Positions 25,773 through 34,977 of a stretch of DNA of 64,000 bases are shown in pieces; within the stretch, counting starts at the first letter, position 1, and the number at the start of each line of letters is the position of its first letter. The DNA is from Poriferisodalis sp022821985 (GTDB lineage Bacteria > Actinomycetota > Acidimicrobiia > Acidimicrobiales > Poriferisodalaceae). Below the pieces are notes generated by a model. That model saw nothing but the letters and a program-made list of their open reading frames with translations, was not told the origin of the DNA and made no database searches. Both the position numbers and the translations under genes were made by a program. The stretch spans positions 310,001 to 374,000 of the forward strand of contig NZ_OZ244781.1 of assembly GCF_965219595.1 (NCBI RefSeq). Direction: 5' to 3'.

Positions 25773-27476
25773 TCAGATGAAGGGCCGCTCGGTGTATCGC
25801 CCAAAAACGTCGGCCAAGGCGTTGGTCACCTCGCCCACGGTGGCCCGGGTCCGCACGGTGTCGATGAGGTGCGGCATGAGATTGGCGTCGGTCTCCGCCG
25901 CCCGGCGAAGCGACATCAGGGCCTCATCGACGGCGGCCTGGCTCCGGTCGGCCCGCACCTGGGCCAGCCGCTTGATCTGGCGCTGCTCGTCGTCGTTGGT
26001 GATCTTCAGCAGGTCGATCTCGTCGTCTTCGCTGCCCTCGGTGAAAGCACTGGCGCCCACCACGACCCTGCGGCCGGCGTTTACCTTCTTCTCGAACTCA
26101 TATGCCGCATCGGCGATGCCGGACTGGTACCAGCCCTCGTCGATCAGGCGGAAGGCCCCCTCGAGCATCGAGCCGTCACCGGCCGCGTCGATGTGAGCGA
26201 ACATCTCCTCAGCTTCGGCTTCGAGCTTGTCGGTCAGCTCCTCGATGAACCAGCTGCCCCCGAGCGGATCGATGACATTGGCAGCGCCGGTCTCGTGGGC
26301 GATGATCTGCTGCGTCCGCAGCGCGATGCGGGCGGCCTTGTCCGTCGGCAGCGCCAGCGCCTCGTCCATCGAGTTGGTGTGCAGGCTCTGGGTGCCTCCC
26401 AGCACTCCGGCGAGCGCTTCGATGGCAGTGCGAGCGATGTTGATCTCCGGCTGCTGCGCAGTGAGCGAGACCCCGGCTGTCTGGGTGTGAAAGCGAAGCA
26501 TCATCGACCGCTCGCTCTGCGCGCCGTACCGGTCGCGTATCCAGCGGGCCCAGATGCGGCGGGCGGCCCGGTATTTGGCGATCTCTTCGAAGAAGTCGAT
26601 GTGGGCGTTGAAGAAGAAGCTCAGGCGGGGCGCGAACTCGTCGGTGGACAGTCCCCGCCCCGCAGCAGCCTCGACATACGCGAATCCGTTGGCCAGGGTG
26701 AACGCGAGCTCCTGTGCCGCCGTCGAACCCGCCTCGCGGATGTGGTAGCCGCTAATCGACACCGAGTTCCACCGGGGCATTTCCTCGGTGGCGAACTCGA
26801 TGGTGTCGGCGACGATGCGCATCGAGGGCCGCGGCGGGTACACCCATTCCTTTTGGGCTTGGTACTCCTTGAGAATGTCGTTCTGCAGCGTGCCGCCGAG
26901 CTTGCTGCGATGCGCACCGTGCTCCTCGGCGTTTGCGACGAACATCGCCCAGATGGTGGCGGCCGGTGCGTTGATCGTCATCGACGTGGTGGTTGCCTCG
27001 AGGTCGATGCCGTCGTACAGCGTCGACATGTCCTCGATCGAGTCGACCGCCACGCCGCAGCGGCCCACCTCGCCCAGCGACATGACGTCGTCGGAGTCGA
27101 GACCCATGAGCGTGGGCATGTCGAACGCAGTCGACAACCCGCCTCCGCCCGCTTCGAGGATCTCGTGGAAGCGCTTGTTGGTGTCTTCGGGCGTTCCGAA
27201 GCCAGCGAACATGCGCATCGTCCACAACCGGCCGCGGTAGCCGCTGGCGTGCACGCCGCGCGTGTAGGGGTACTGGCCGGGCCAGCTGACGTCGGCGCCG
27301 GGTTGGCCGTCGTCGGGCGCGTAGAGCGGCTCCAGCTCGAGGCCGCTCATCGTTTCGAAGTCGGCGTCGCGCGCCGGGGTGGCCTCGAACTCTGCTTGCC
27401 AGCGCTCGCGTGTCACCCGGGGCCTCCTGAGATTCGCCGCCTCGTCACTGCCCAGATGCGTTCGCATCAACGTCAC
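25773..27476 (-). CDS. B12-dependent acyl-CoA mutase large subunit (isobutyryl-CoA-mutase-like)
   Basis: The 567-aa protein is the TIM-barrel substrate subunit of the methylmalonyl-CoA mutase family and lacks the C-terminal B12-binding domain, which must come from a separate small subunit not in this window. Core motifs are YPYTRGVHASGYRGRLWTMR, GGGLSTAFDMPTLMGLDSDD, GGTLQND, YPPRPSMR and GGTQSLHTNSMDEAL. Two specificity positions differ from methylmalonyl-CoA mutase: the active-site Tyr is F90 (MRMFAGFG) and the carboxylate-binding Arg is Q208 (YQAQKEW). This is the Phe/Gln combination of isobutyryl-CoA mutases, so a non-carboxylated acyl-CoA substrate is likely. The protein needs adenosylcobalamin, which the region 44672-51849 can supply. 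Confidence 0.88.
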   Translation of the reverse strand: MTLMRTHLGSDEAANLRRPRVTRERWQAEFEATPARDADFETMSGLELEPLYAPDDGQPGADVSWPGQYPYTRGVHASGYRGRLWTMRMFAGFGTPEDTNKRFHEILEAGGGGLSTAFDMPTLMGLDSDDVMSLGEVGRCGVAVDSIEDMSTLYDGIDLEATTTSMTINAPAATIWAMFVANAEEHGAHRSKLGGTLQNDILKEYQAQKEWVYPPRPSMRIVADTIEFATEEMPRWNSVSISGYHIREAGSTAAQELAFTLANGFAYVEAAAGRGLSTDEFAPRLSFFFNAHIDFFEEIAKYRAARRIWARWIRDRYGAQSERSMMLRFHTQTAGVSLTAQQPEINIARTAIEALAGVLGGTQSLHTNSMDEALALPTDKAARIALRTQQIIAHETGAANVIDPLGGSWFIEELTDKLEAEAEEMFAHIDAAGDGSMLEGAFRLIDEGWYQSGIADAAYEFEKKVNAGRRVVVGASAFTEGSEDDEIDLLKITNDDEQRQIKRLAQVRADRSQAAVDEALMSLRRAAETDANLMPHLIDTVRTRATVGEVTNALADVFGRYTERPFI

Positions 27477-27529
27477 CTGCGGCGCTTGAAGTGTATGCAG
27501 GAGCCCGCAGGCCGGCCCAGCCTCTGGTC

Positions 27530-28372
27530 TCAGAGGGCGAGCGGGTCGACCGGACCGCGGCCGCTGCCCAGCAGGCGATCTGCTCCGGCCGAGATAGCGC
27601 GTGCCGTCAGGTCGTGAGCACGATCAATCGCTGAGTCCACGTCCGTACCAGTGGCGAACTCGGCGCATATGGCTGCCGAGAAGACATCGCCCGACCCCCG
27701 GACGTTGCGGGTGTCGATGCGCGGCGCCGAGAGCAGCCGGACGCTGCCGTCCCGGACGACGACATCGGTGATCGTCTTGCCGGTCCGGAGCCGGCCGCCG
27801 GTGACGACCACGGCCTCCGGGCCTGTAGCTGCGAGCTCGTGGGCCGCTTCGATCCACGCCTCGATCTCGTCGCCGAGGTCTCTGCCCACGAGTCGACCTG
27901 CCTCGAGGTGGTTGGGCGTCACGACTCGGGCGTTCGGCAGCAGGCGCGTCGCGACCGATCGCTCTGCCTCGGCGCTGAGCAGGGGCTCGCCGGCGCCGTC
28001 GACCAGCACCGGGTCCACCACCAACTGGGGAAGTCGGCGGGCAGCAATAGAGGCCACTGCTGCGACGGTCTCAGCCGTGAGCAGCAGGCCCGTCTTGGAG
28101 GCCGCAATAGGCATGTCGTCGAGCACTGCGTGAATCTGTGCGGTCACCAGCTCGACGTCCACGGGCTGCGCGGCCCGGAACTCGGCGGTGTTCTGTGCCG
28201 ACACCAGCGTCAGTGCGAATGCCCCGTGCACGCCGGATGCCGCGAATGCCCGCAAGTCCGCCGCGAGTCCGGCTCCACCAGAGGAATCCGCACCCGCGAT
28301 GGTCAACGCCGCGGGCGACCAAGCGTGCTGCGCTGGTGAACGAGGCTTCTCGCTCGCTATCCCACCTGCCAT
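27530..28372 (-). CDS. thiD: Hydroxymethylpyrimidine / phosphomethylpyrimidine kinase
   Basis: ThiD phosphorylates HMP twice to give HMP-PP for thiamine synthesis. The 280-aa protein matches the ribokinase-like family: ALTIAGADSSGGAGLAADLRAFAASGVHGAFALTLVSAQNT (about 21-61) at the substrate site, VDPVLVDGAGEPLL, TPNHLEAGRLVG, and the catalytic region TRNVRGSGDVFSAAIC near residue 220, where the catalytic Asp lies in GSGD. The usual GTGC is GSGD here, a mild variation. No thi box is visible upstream. The gene is alone and divergent from the ATP-NAD-kinase-like gene. Confidence 0.9.
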   Translation of the reverse strand: MAGGIASEKPRSPAQHAWSPAALTIAGADSSGGAGLAADLRAFAASGVHGAFALTLVSAQNTAEFRAAQPVDVELVTAQIHAVLDDMPIAASKTGLLLTAETVAAVASIAARRLPQLVVDPVLVDGAGEPLLSAEAERSVATRLLPNARVVTPNHLEAGRLVGRDLGDEIEAWIEAAHELAATGPEAVVVTGGRLRTGKTITDVVVRDGSVRLLSAPRIDTRNVRGSGDVFSAAICAEFATGTDVDSAIDRAHDLTARAISAGADRLLGSGRGPVDPLAL

Positions 28373-28440
28373 GTCTCAAGTACAACAGTTGGGCGAGCCA
28401 CGCGGCAGTCACCCCCGCCTGTGGTTAGCGTCGGCGGGCG

Positions 28441-29592
28441 ATGGCCGGATCCGCGTCGAGACCGAGCGACTCCCGCACCGGCCGCAACTCCCCCGACGGC
28501 ACCGTCGGGATTATCGCCAACCCGGTCTCGGGGCGCGATGTGCGCCGGGTGGCGGCGCGAGGCGCGGTGTCCACCACCGAGGACAAACGCAACAGGATCG
28601 CCCGAGCCGTCATCGGCGCAGTCACCGCGGGGGCCACGCGGATCGTGGCCATGGCTGAACCGTTCGGCATCGCCACGGGGGCGCTCACCGACCTTCGCAT
28701 CGACGCGGAAATCGAGATCGTGGACGTGGGAGCGACCGTGTCACCCGCCGACACGATCCGGGCGGTCGAGGCCATGCGGGCCCGGGATGTCAGCGTGCTC
28801 GTGACGCTGGGCGGCGACGGAACCAACCGCACGATCTCCGGGGTTTGGCCCGAAGCGACACTCGTGCCCATGTCCACCGGCACCAACAACGTGTTCCCCA
28901 GCCTCACCGAGCCCACCGTGGCCGGTGCCGCGGCGGGGCTGGTGGCAACCGGTGTGGTGGACCCTGAAGCGTGTGCCCCCCAGTCGAAGCTGATCACTGT
29001 TACATCAGGAAGCGGCACATCACAAGATGGGGAGCCGGCGAGGGGCTGGACCGAGATCGCACTGGTCGATGCGGTCACGCTGGCCGATGACTTCGTCGGC
29101 AATCGCATGCCGGCGGACGGGGCGCGGCTGCGGCAGGTGCTCGTGTCGCGTGCCCATCCCGCCAGCATCGGGCTCAGCTCGCTCGCGGGGCTGCTGCAGC
29201 CATGCTCATTCGAAGACGATGCGGGAGTGCTGGTGGAGTGCGGGCCAGGCGGGCGCCCGATGCGCGTGGCGCTGGCGCCCGGGCTCTACCGGACGGTGCC
29301 GGTGATAGATCACCGCAGCGTTGAGCTGGGAGAGACCGTCGAGCTCTGGGGTCCGGCGGTGCTGTCGCTCGACGGCGACCGGGAACGCACGATCGGCCCC
29401 GACGAAGCAGTGATTGCCGATGTGCAGCGCTGCGGACCCCGGGTGGTGGACGTGGATCGGGCACTGGAATTGGGCGCTGCCGCCGGGGTGTTCGAGACTT
29501 CTCGAGCGCCGACTGGCGACCGTGCGCTCAACGAAGCCTCCAATGTCCACTACCACCACGCCGACGGCACCCCGATCCGCGATTGCTGCTGA
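28441..29592 (+). CDS. ATP-NAD kinase / AcoX-like protein
   Basis: The 383-aa protein resembles the NAD kinase superfamily, AcoX branch: VGIIANPVSGRDVRRVAARG near residue 22, then LVTLGGDGTNRTISG (about 120-135, the GGDGT nucleotide site) and PMSTGTNNVFP, the usual GTxN motif. It could be a genuine NAD kinase, but AcoX-type relatives linked to acetoin metabolism have unproven substrates. No acetoin dehydrogenase genes are near, although the acyl-CoA and NAD (pncB) genes are. The C-terminal 100 residues are not conserved in any pattern I know. Confidence 0.75.
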   Translation: MAGSASRPSDSRTGRNSPDGTVGIIANPVSGRDVRRVAARGAVSTTEDKRNRIARAVIGAVTAGATRIVAMAEPFGIATGALTDLRIDAEIEIVDVGATVSPADTIRAVEAMRARDVSVLVTLGGDGTNRTISGVWPEATLVPMSTGTNNVFPSLTEPTVAGAAAGLVATGVVDPEACAPQSKLITVTSGSGTSQDGEPARGWTEIALVDAVTLADDFVGNRMPADGARLRQVLVSRAHPASIGLSSLAGLLQPCSFEDDAGVLVECGPGGRPMRVALAPGLYRTVPVIDHRSVELGETVELWGPAVLSLDGDRERTIGPDEAVIADVQRCGPRVVDVDRALELGAAAGVFETSRAPTGDRALNEASNVHYHHADGTPIRDCC

Positions 29593-29613
29593 CGCTGTCC
29601 AGCTGACCAATTC

Positions 29614-29640
29614 CTGACTAATCCGGTCGGATTTATCGTC
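29614..29640. promoter_or_regulatory. Imperfect palindrome upstream of the peroxiredoxin gene
   Basis: An inverted repeat AATCCG-GT-CGGATT (29620-29633) is embedded in a longer half-symmetric element beginning TGACTAATCC. The look is that of Rrf2-family (IscR/NsrR-type) operators, which often regulate iron-sulfur or oxidative-stress genes. This assignment is from shape only. It lies about 85 bases before the start codon of the peroxiredoxin. Confidence 0.35.
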
Positions 29641-29718
29641 ATATACGGCTATCCTCCGCTGCACGGGCGGTGCCAGCTCGCACACCACGGCACCGGCCGC
29701 ATCGCAAGGAGGACGACC

Positions 29719-30381
29719 ATGGCACTGCGTCTCAATGACACCGCTCCCGATTTCACTGCCGACACCACCGAGGGCGAGATCAGCTTCCACGATTGGATCG
29801 GCGACGGCTGGGCGCTGCTCTTCTCTCATCCGAAGGATTTCACGCCGGTCTGCACTACCGAGTTGGGCGCCGTTGCCGCGCTGGCCGATGACTTCGCCGC
29901 ACGCAACTGCAAGATCATCGGCATCAGCGTCGACGGCGTGAGTGACCACGTGAGCTGGAAGGCCGACATCGCCTCTGCGACCGGGCACGAGGCCAACTAC
30001 CCGCTCATCGGCGACCCGGAGCTGGCCGTTGTGAAGCTCTACGACATGCTGCCAGCCGACGCCGGCGACACCTCGCAGGGCCGCACCGCGGCCGACAACG
30101 CCACGGCCCGCACCGTGTTCATCATCGGCCCGGACAAGAAGATCAAGGCGTCGCTGACCTACCCGATGACGACCGGCCGCAACTTCGCCGAGATCCTGCG
30201 CCTGCTCGACTCGTGCCAGCTCACCGCTGCCGAGCAGGTCGCCACGCCGGCCAACTGGCAGCAGGGCGAGAACGTCATCATCGTGCCCGCAGTCTCGAAC
30301 GAGGCTGCCGCCGAGAAGTACCCCGACGGCTGGGAATCACCGCTGCCCTACCTGCGCCTGGTGCCGCAGCCGGGCAAGTAA
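29719..30381 (+). CDS. 1-Cys peroxiredoxin (Prx6 type)
   Basis: The 220-aa protein reduces peroxides through a single peroxidatic cysteine, C45, in the motif HPKDFTPVCTTELG, with T42 and the later Arg in NATARTVFIIGPDKK completing the site. The C-terminal part (PANWQQGENVIIVPAVSNEAAAEKYPDGW) is typical of the Prx6/1-Cys branch. A strong AAGGAGG ribosome-binding site precedes ATG 29719. The cytosolic enzyme would use mycothiol or another low-molecular thiol for regeneration in this organism (inference from mshC). A hairpin terminator follows the gene. Confidence 0.95.
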   Translation: MALRLNDTAPDFTADTTEGEISFHDWIGDGWALLFSHPKDFTPVCTTELGAVAALADDFAARNCKIIGISVDGVSDHVSWKADIASATGHEANYPLIGDPELAVVKLYDMLPADAGDTSQGRTAADNATARTVFIIGPDKKIKASLTYPMTTGRNFAEILRLLDSCQLTAAEQVATPANWQQGENVIIVPAVSNEAAAEKYPDGWESPLPYLRLVPQPGK

Positions 30382-30404
30382 ACGCGGGCCGCGGCTCGAC
30401 ATAA

Positions 30405-30438
30405 GGCTGCGGCACCCTCAGCAGCACAGGCCGCAGCC
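30405..30438. terminator. Hairpin terminator between peroxiredoxin and pncB genes
   Basis: There is a perfect 9-bp stem (GGCTGCGGC / GCCGCAGCC) with a 16-base loop in the gap between two convergent genes. It can serve both strands. No T-run follows. Confidence 0.55.
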
Positions 30439-30444
30439 GGGCGC

Positions 30445-31755
30445 TTAGCTCAGGCTGGATTCTCCGACCACTTCAGCCTCGAATGCCGGGGCGCCGTCGA
30501 GGCGGCGCATCGATTCGGGCAACTCGGCGCGGACGCGCTGGTGGAAGACACGGTCCTGGGCCAGCGTGTAGGGATAGGCGTTCTGGCCGGATCGCAGCAG
30601 CGGAACGTGCAGCGGCCGGCTGTTGGTGGGCCCGGGGCGGTCCTGCTCGACGAGCGTTTCCGAGTTGGCCTCGCCGTCGCGTACCACCCTGTACGGCCGC
30701 ACCACACCGCCACGGGTGGCCTTGCCCTCTGATTCTTTGTAGACGGGCACCACCGGCTCGAACGTGCCGGAGTGTCGCGCGATGGCAACCGCCTTGTACA
30801 CCATGCCGGCGGTCGCATGGCCGGAGCCCACCACGAGCTGGGTGCCCACGCCGTAGCCGTCGACCGGCAGATCCGCCAGGTCGGCGATGCGGTATTCGTC
30901 GAGATCGCCAGACACCACGATGCGGGTCGCCTCAGCGCCCGCGTCGTCCAGCCATTGCCGGACCCGGGGCACCTCCACCGTGAGATCTCCCGAGTCGATG
31001 CGGACTGCACCCGGCACCCCGCCGAGACGCTTCGCCGCGGCGAGACCCCGTTCGAGTCCTGTTCTCAGGTCGAACGTGTCGATCAGCAGCGTGGTCTCGA
31101 GGCCGTGCGCTCGCATCTGCGCCTCGAAAGCCGCTTCCTCGTCGTGGTGCGCCAGCGTGAAGGCGTGGGCAGCCGTGCCAGCCGTCGGGATGCCGTATTG
31201 CTCGCCGGCCAGCAGGTTCGACGTCGCGTCGAAACCCACCAGCCAGGCGGCACGCGCAGCGGCAACGGCAGCCAGCTCGTGGGTGCGACGGCCGCCCATC
31301 TCGATGAGATGACGTCCCTCGGCGACATCGTGCATCCGCGCGGCCGCAGACGCCACCGCGCAATCGTGGTTGAGCACGGAGAGAACCAACGTTTCCACGA
31401 GCAGCGCAGTGCCGACCGAAGCATCGACGCGCAGCACCGGGCTGCCGGGCACGTAGAAGTCGCCCTCGCGGTAGCTCCAGGCATCGCCGTCGAATCGGAA
31501 CGTCGCCAAGTGATCGAGCAGGCCGTCGCTGAAGCGGCCGAGCCCGGCCAGGTAGTCGAGATCGTCGGCCTCGAACCGGTAGTCAGCCAGCAGCCCTGCC
31601 AGCCGGCCTGGACCCGCCACCACCCCGTAGCCCCGTCCCGGCGGCAGCCGCCGGGCGAACACCTCGAAGCACGAACGCCGCGACGCCACCCCCGACTGCA
31701 GGGCCGCATCGAGCATGGTGAGCTCGTACAGGTCGGTCATCATGGCCGTGCCCAC
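30445..31755 (-). CDS. pncB: Nicotinate phosphoribosyltransferase
   Basis: PncB converts nicotinate and PRPP into nicotinate mononucleotide for NAD salvage. The 436-aa protein has TDLYELTMLDAAL at the N-terminus, the phosphorylatable histidine in GTAAHAFTLAH (near residue 195), IDTFDLRTGLERGL, VRIDSGDL (about 270) and VVSGDLDEYRIADLADLPVDGYGVGTQLV. These are the order and motifs of the family. The start at 31755 is GTG or a close ATG (MMTDLYE begins 4 codons in). It is convergent with the peroxiredoxin gene and its 5' end borders the defence island. Confidence 0.95.
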   Translation of the reverse strand: MGTAMMTDLYELTMLDAALQSGVASRRSCFEVFARRLPPGRGYGVVAGPGRLAGLLADYRFEADDLDYLAGLGRFSDGLLDHLATFRFDGDAWSYREGDFYVPGSPVLRVDASVGTALLVETLVLSVLNHDCAVASAAARMHDVAEGRHLIEMGGRRTHELAAVAAARAAWLVGFDATSNLLAGEQYGIPTAGTAAHAFTLAHHDEEAAFEAQMRAHGLETTLLIDTFDLRTGLERGLAAAKRLGGVPGAVRIDSGDLTVEVPRVRQWLDDAGAEATRIVVSGDLDEYRIADLADLPVDGYGVGTQLVVGSGHATAGMVYKAVAIARHSGTFEPVVPVYKESEGKATRGGVVRPYRVVRDGEANSETLVEQDRPGPTNSRPLHVPLLRSGQNAYPYTLAQDRVFHQRVRAELPESMRRLDGAPAFEAEVVGESSLS

Positions 31756-31889
31756 ACCACAAGTCTGCCCGCGTCAGACACGGCCTCGCTCGCGGCGGTC
31801 ATCTGGATGCACGTCGAGCCACGACGCCCGAAGGTGGTTCGAACTCTGTGCTACCAGGGTGCAAGTACGCGGGCTCGGCGGGTACGCCA

Positions 31890-31921
31890 ATCCCCCTGTT
31901 GTGCTATGCGATTCTTATAAT
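31890..31921 (+). promoter_or_regulatory. Candidate promoter of the PHP-ATPase gene
   Basis: A perfect -10 hexamer TATAAT (31916-31921) stands 26 bases before ATG 31948 in a locally AT-rich patch. A -35 box is not clear. A GGAAG ribosome-binding site lies 7 bases before the start codon. Confidence 0.35.
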
Positions 31922-31947
31922 CGCGATTTCGTGGCGGAAGTACCAGC

Positions 31948-34932
31948 ATGGACAGCGTAAATTCGCAGAATCAGGGATCTCTTTGGCGGCGATGGGATCC
32001 ACATGTCCATCTGCCCGGAACGCTAGCCAACGACCAATTCGGCACGATGAGCATCGAAGAAGCGCTGGGGCAGCTTTCCCGTGCTCAGCCTCAAATCGAA
32101 GCGATCGGTGTCACCGACTATTTTACTTCGGCTAGCTATCGCGCAGCCGCGGATGCGCTATCAAAGGGAGTAGCCCCAAGTATTCGCTTCGCGTTTCCGA
32201 ATGTTGAACTCCGGCTCGACAACGCTACGTCATCGAACCACGGGGTCAATATCCACCTCCTCTGCCCTCCCGAAGCGGTAGATCAGCTAGATCAGTTCAT
32301 CGGTGGCCTCGAATTCAGCTGGAGTGAAAAGACCTTCAGGGCTGATCGCAGTGGCCTAATTCAACTCGGACGAGAGTTCTCTGGCGATCCCAATCTCGCG
32401 GAGTTCGCAGCGCTACAAACTGGCGCAGCGCAATTCAAAGTGAACTTCGAACAACTGCGCCGGCATATGCGGGCTGATCAATGGGCTGCAGAGAACGTGC
32501 TTGTTGCGGTAGCCGGTGGAGGACGCGACGGCACGTCAGGTCTCCGTGACCAAACAGGTAGCTTCGCCGCCCGGCGACAAGCAATAGAGCGATTCGCACA
32601 CATTGTCTTCAGTGGCAGTCCTCAACAAGCGAAATTCTGGGCCGGAGAAGGCAATCTGAGCGAGGCACAACTCGAACAGACTTACGGCGGCGTGAAACTA
32701 TGCCTACATGGCAGCGATGCCCATGATCCTTCGAGGCTCGGCCGACCTGACAATGATAGGTATTGCTGGCTCAATGGCGACCCAATTTTCGACACTCTAC
32801 GTCTCGCATGCTTGTCACCCTCGACGAGAAGCTTCATCGGCCAAGAGTCACCGGCGGTATCCAGTACCTATGGCAGAGTAATCAAGATCGCCGTACCGGA
32901 TGAAAATTGGTTCACTAATGGTGACATTGCGATAAATCCCGGCTTAGTTGCGATTATCGGACCCCGTGGTTCAGGCAAGACAGCTCTTGCGGACTTGATA
33001 GCCGCCGGCGCAGGGTCAAGGGAACCGTTTGACAATGATTCTTCCTTTATTCGACGCGCTGGAAGGCTTCTCACAAACGCTAGTGTGAGGGCCGAGTGGA
33101 GCCATGATGAGACTATGGAGCATCGCCTCTCTGGCACAGACATCGATGAAGGATATCTGCGGCCAGTTCGGTACTTGAGTCAACAGTTCGTAGAACGATT
33201 GTGCGCCTCCGATGGCGTGTCGGACCAGCTCCTGAAAGAGATTGAGCGGGTAATCTTTGAGGCGTGGCCGGGCGAAGAACGCCAGGGCGCCACGAACTTT
33301 CGGCAGCTACTTGAGATACAACTGACGTCGGCACGAGCGCGTCAATCTGCGAAGCTCCAGGAACTGCTTGAATGCAATGACCGCATTTCGGAGCTAAGGC
33401 TCGCTCAGCGGCAAGTTGAATCCAAACGTTCCGAAAGAGCGCAACACGAAAAGCAACTCGAGAGGCTCGAGGGTCAGATGACTTCCCTGACAGCAAATGC
33501 AGACCAGGAAAGCGCTAACCGACTTGCTGTCGTCTCAGAAGTGTTCGTCCAGCGGCAAGGGATAGCCCAGGCTCTTGATCGTCGACGGACCGCGTTGAAC
33601 GGATTACTGAGCGCAGTTAGCACTGCCCGATCAACCACATTTCCACAGTACCACAGGCGCCTCCGCAGTGAGTACTCGGAGTCAGGCCTAACCAACGAGC
33701 AATGGGACTATTTTACTGTCGACTTCGAGGGGCATATAGATGGCCTAATTGAAGGAGTCTTACGTGAGGTTGATCAACAACTCCACAACCTCAAGGGAGC
33801 GCCGGTAGATGACCAAACCCAAACGATACTCGATGAACTCACACACGACGAGCTATCTTCGCTGCCTCTTTCCCAACTCAGTAGCGACATAGGTCGATTG
33901 CAGGAGCTCGTTGGGCTCGATGCTGCAAGACGCAAGCGGCTTACGAAGCTCAACGAGTCGACAGCAGCTGCACGCACTCATATATCAAGACTCTCAGATG
34001 AAATCGAACGTGTGCAGAGTGTGGATGTCGATGAGCTCGTATCAAATCGTCGCGGCCATTATGAGTCATACTTTCAAGCATTGATTGAAGAAGAAGAGGC
34101 ATTGCGCACGCTCTATGAGCCCCTTAGCGCGGTACTCCAAGACATAGGTTCATCAGTATCGAAACTTCGATTCAGTGTTCGGCGAGTAGTTGACATTGGA
34201 GCATGGACAAGGAAGGGCGAAGAACTACTCGACCTGAGGAAGGAAGGTCGATTTCGCGGCGAGGGCGCCTTGCAAGATATCGCACAAACCGAACTAGTCG
34301 AGGCTTGGGAGAATGGCAATGCAAAGGAAGCAGCAGATGCGATAAGCAACTTTGTCCAAGAGTATAGCAGGGACATTCGTAGCCAGCAGCCGACTAGAGC
34401 AACCGACACTTCGTCCATAGCTGATTGGGAACGAAGCGTCTCACGCTGGTTATTCAGGACTGATCACATCCGGCTACAATATAGCCTTGATTACGACGGA
34501 TTGAACATTGAACGTCTCTCGCCCGGCACGAGAGGCATCGTGCTCTTGCTCCTATATCTGGCGGTGGACCAGCAAGAAAGCGACCCCCTGATCATCGACC
34601 AACCGGAAGAAAATCTTGATCCGGAGTCGATACATTCGGAATTGGTGCGACTATTTCGACTCGCAAGCCAACGGAGACAGATCATAATGGTCACACACAA
34701 CGCAAACTTGGTTGTCAACACTGACGTCGACCAGGTCATCGTCGCTCGCTGTGGGCCGCTAGCAGAAGGACGGTTGCCGGAGATCGAATACCGATGTGGG
34801 GGTCTCGAGAACTCCGAGATCCGCCGTCTCGTATGTGAGATACTTGAGGGTGGCGAGGAGGCGTTCCGCCAGCGTGCTCGTCGGCTTGGCCTTGAAAGGT
34901 CCGTCGGGACTTCGGTGTTGGTACCGCAATAG
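31948..34932 (+). CDS. PHP-domain SMC-like ATPase (TrlF-type defence protein)
   Basis: The 994-aa protein fuses an N-terminal PHP metallo-hydrolase (WDPHVH, H19 and H21; GVTDYF near 54-59; GSDAHD at 255-260) to an SMC/Rad50-like ATPase. The Walker A is GPRGSGKT (338-345). Long coiled-coil stretches follow (about 440-520, 680-760). The signature is LSPGTRG (857-863), the Walker B is LIIDQPEENLD (D884, E887, E888), and the H-loop is MVTHNANL (H917). This is the TrlF-family layout, known from phage-defence loci. It lies beside a type I restriction system, convergent with hsdR, as the anticodon nuclease PrrC does in EcoprrI; the target nucleic acid here is unknown. The gene is far more AT-rich than its flanks, which suggests transfer. 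Confidence 0.85.
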   Translation: MDSVNSQNQGSLWRRWDPHVHLPGTLANDQFGTMSIEEALGQLSRAQPQIEAIGVTDYFTSASYRAAADALSKGVAPSIRFAFPNVELRLDNATSSNHGVNIHLLCPPEAVDQLDQFIGGLEFSWSEKTFRADRSGLIQLGREFSGDPNLAEFAALQTGAAQFKVNFEQLRRHMRADQWAAENVLVAVAGGGRDGTSGLRDQTGSFAARRQAIERFAHIVFSGSPQQAKFWAGEGNLSEAQLEQTYGGVKLCLHGSDAHDPSRLGRPDNDRYCWLNGDPIFDTLRLACLSPSTRSFIGQESPAVSSTYGRVIKIAVPDENWFTNGDIAINPGLVAIIGPRGSGKTALADLIAAGAGSREPFDNDSSFIRRAGRLLTNASVRAEWSHDETMEHRLSGTDIDEGYLRPVRYLSQQFVERLCASDGVSDQLLKEIERVIFEAWPGEERQGATNFRQLLEIQLTSARARQSAKLQELLECNDRISELRLAQRQVESKRSERAQHEKQLERLEGQMTSLTANADQESANRLAVVSEVFVQRQGIAQALDRRRTALNGLLSAVSTARSTTFPQYHRRLRSEYSESGLTNEQWDYFTVDFEGHIDGLIEGVLREVDQQLHNLKGAPVDDQTQTILDELTHDELSSLPLSQLSSDIGRLQELVGLDAARRKRLTKLNESTAAARTHISRLSDEIERVQSVDVDELVSNRRGHYESYFQALIEEEEALRTLYEPLSAVLQDIGSSVSKLRFSVRRVVDIGAWTRKGEELLDLRKEGRFRGEGALQDIAQTELVEAWENGNAKEAADAISNFVQEYSRDIRSQQPTRATDTSSIADWERSVSRWLFRTDHIRLQYSLDYDGLNIERLSPGTRGIVLLLLYLAVDQQESDPLIIDQPEENLDPESIHSELVRLFRLASQRRQIIMVTHNANLVVNTDVDQVIVARCGPLAEGRLPEIEYRCGGLENSEIRRLVCEILEGGEEAFRQRARRLGLERSVGTSVLVPQ

Positions 34933-34977
34933 GGTTGCCGGATTGACTACGCGTGTCTCAGGCGTCGGTGCATACCG

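Noticed and set aside
31756..31947. An attachment site or tRNA fragment at the left edge of the defence island
   Set aside because: A TTCGAAC T-loop-like string near 31839 has no matching stem. No integrase gene and no direct repeat with the right edge were found.
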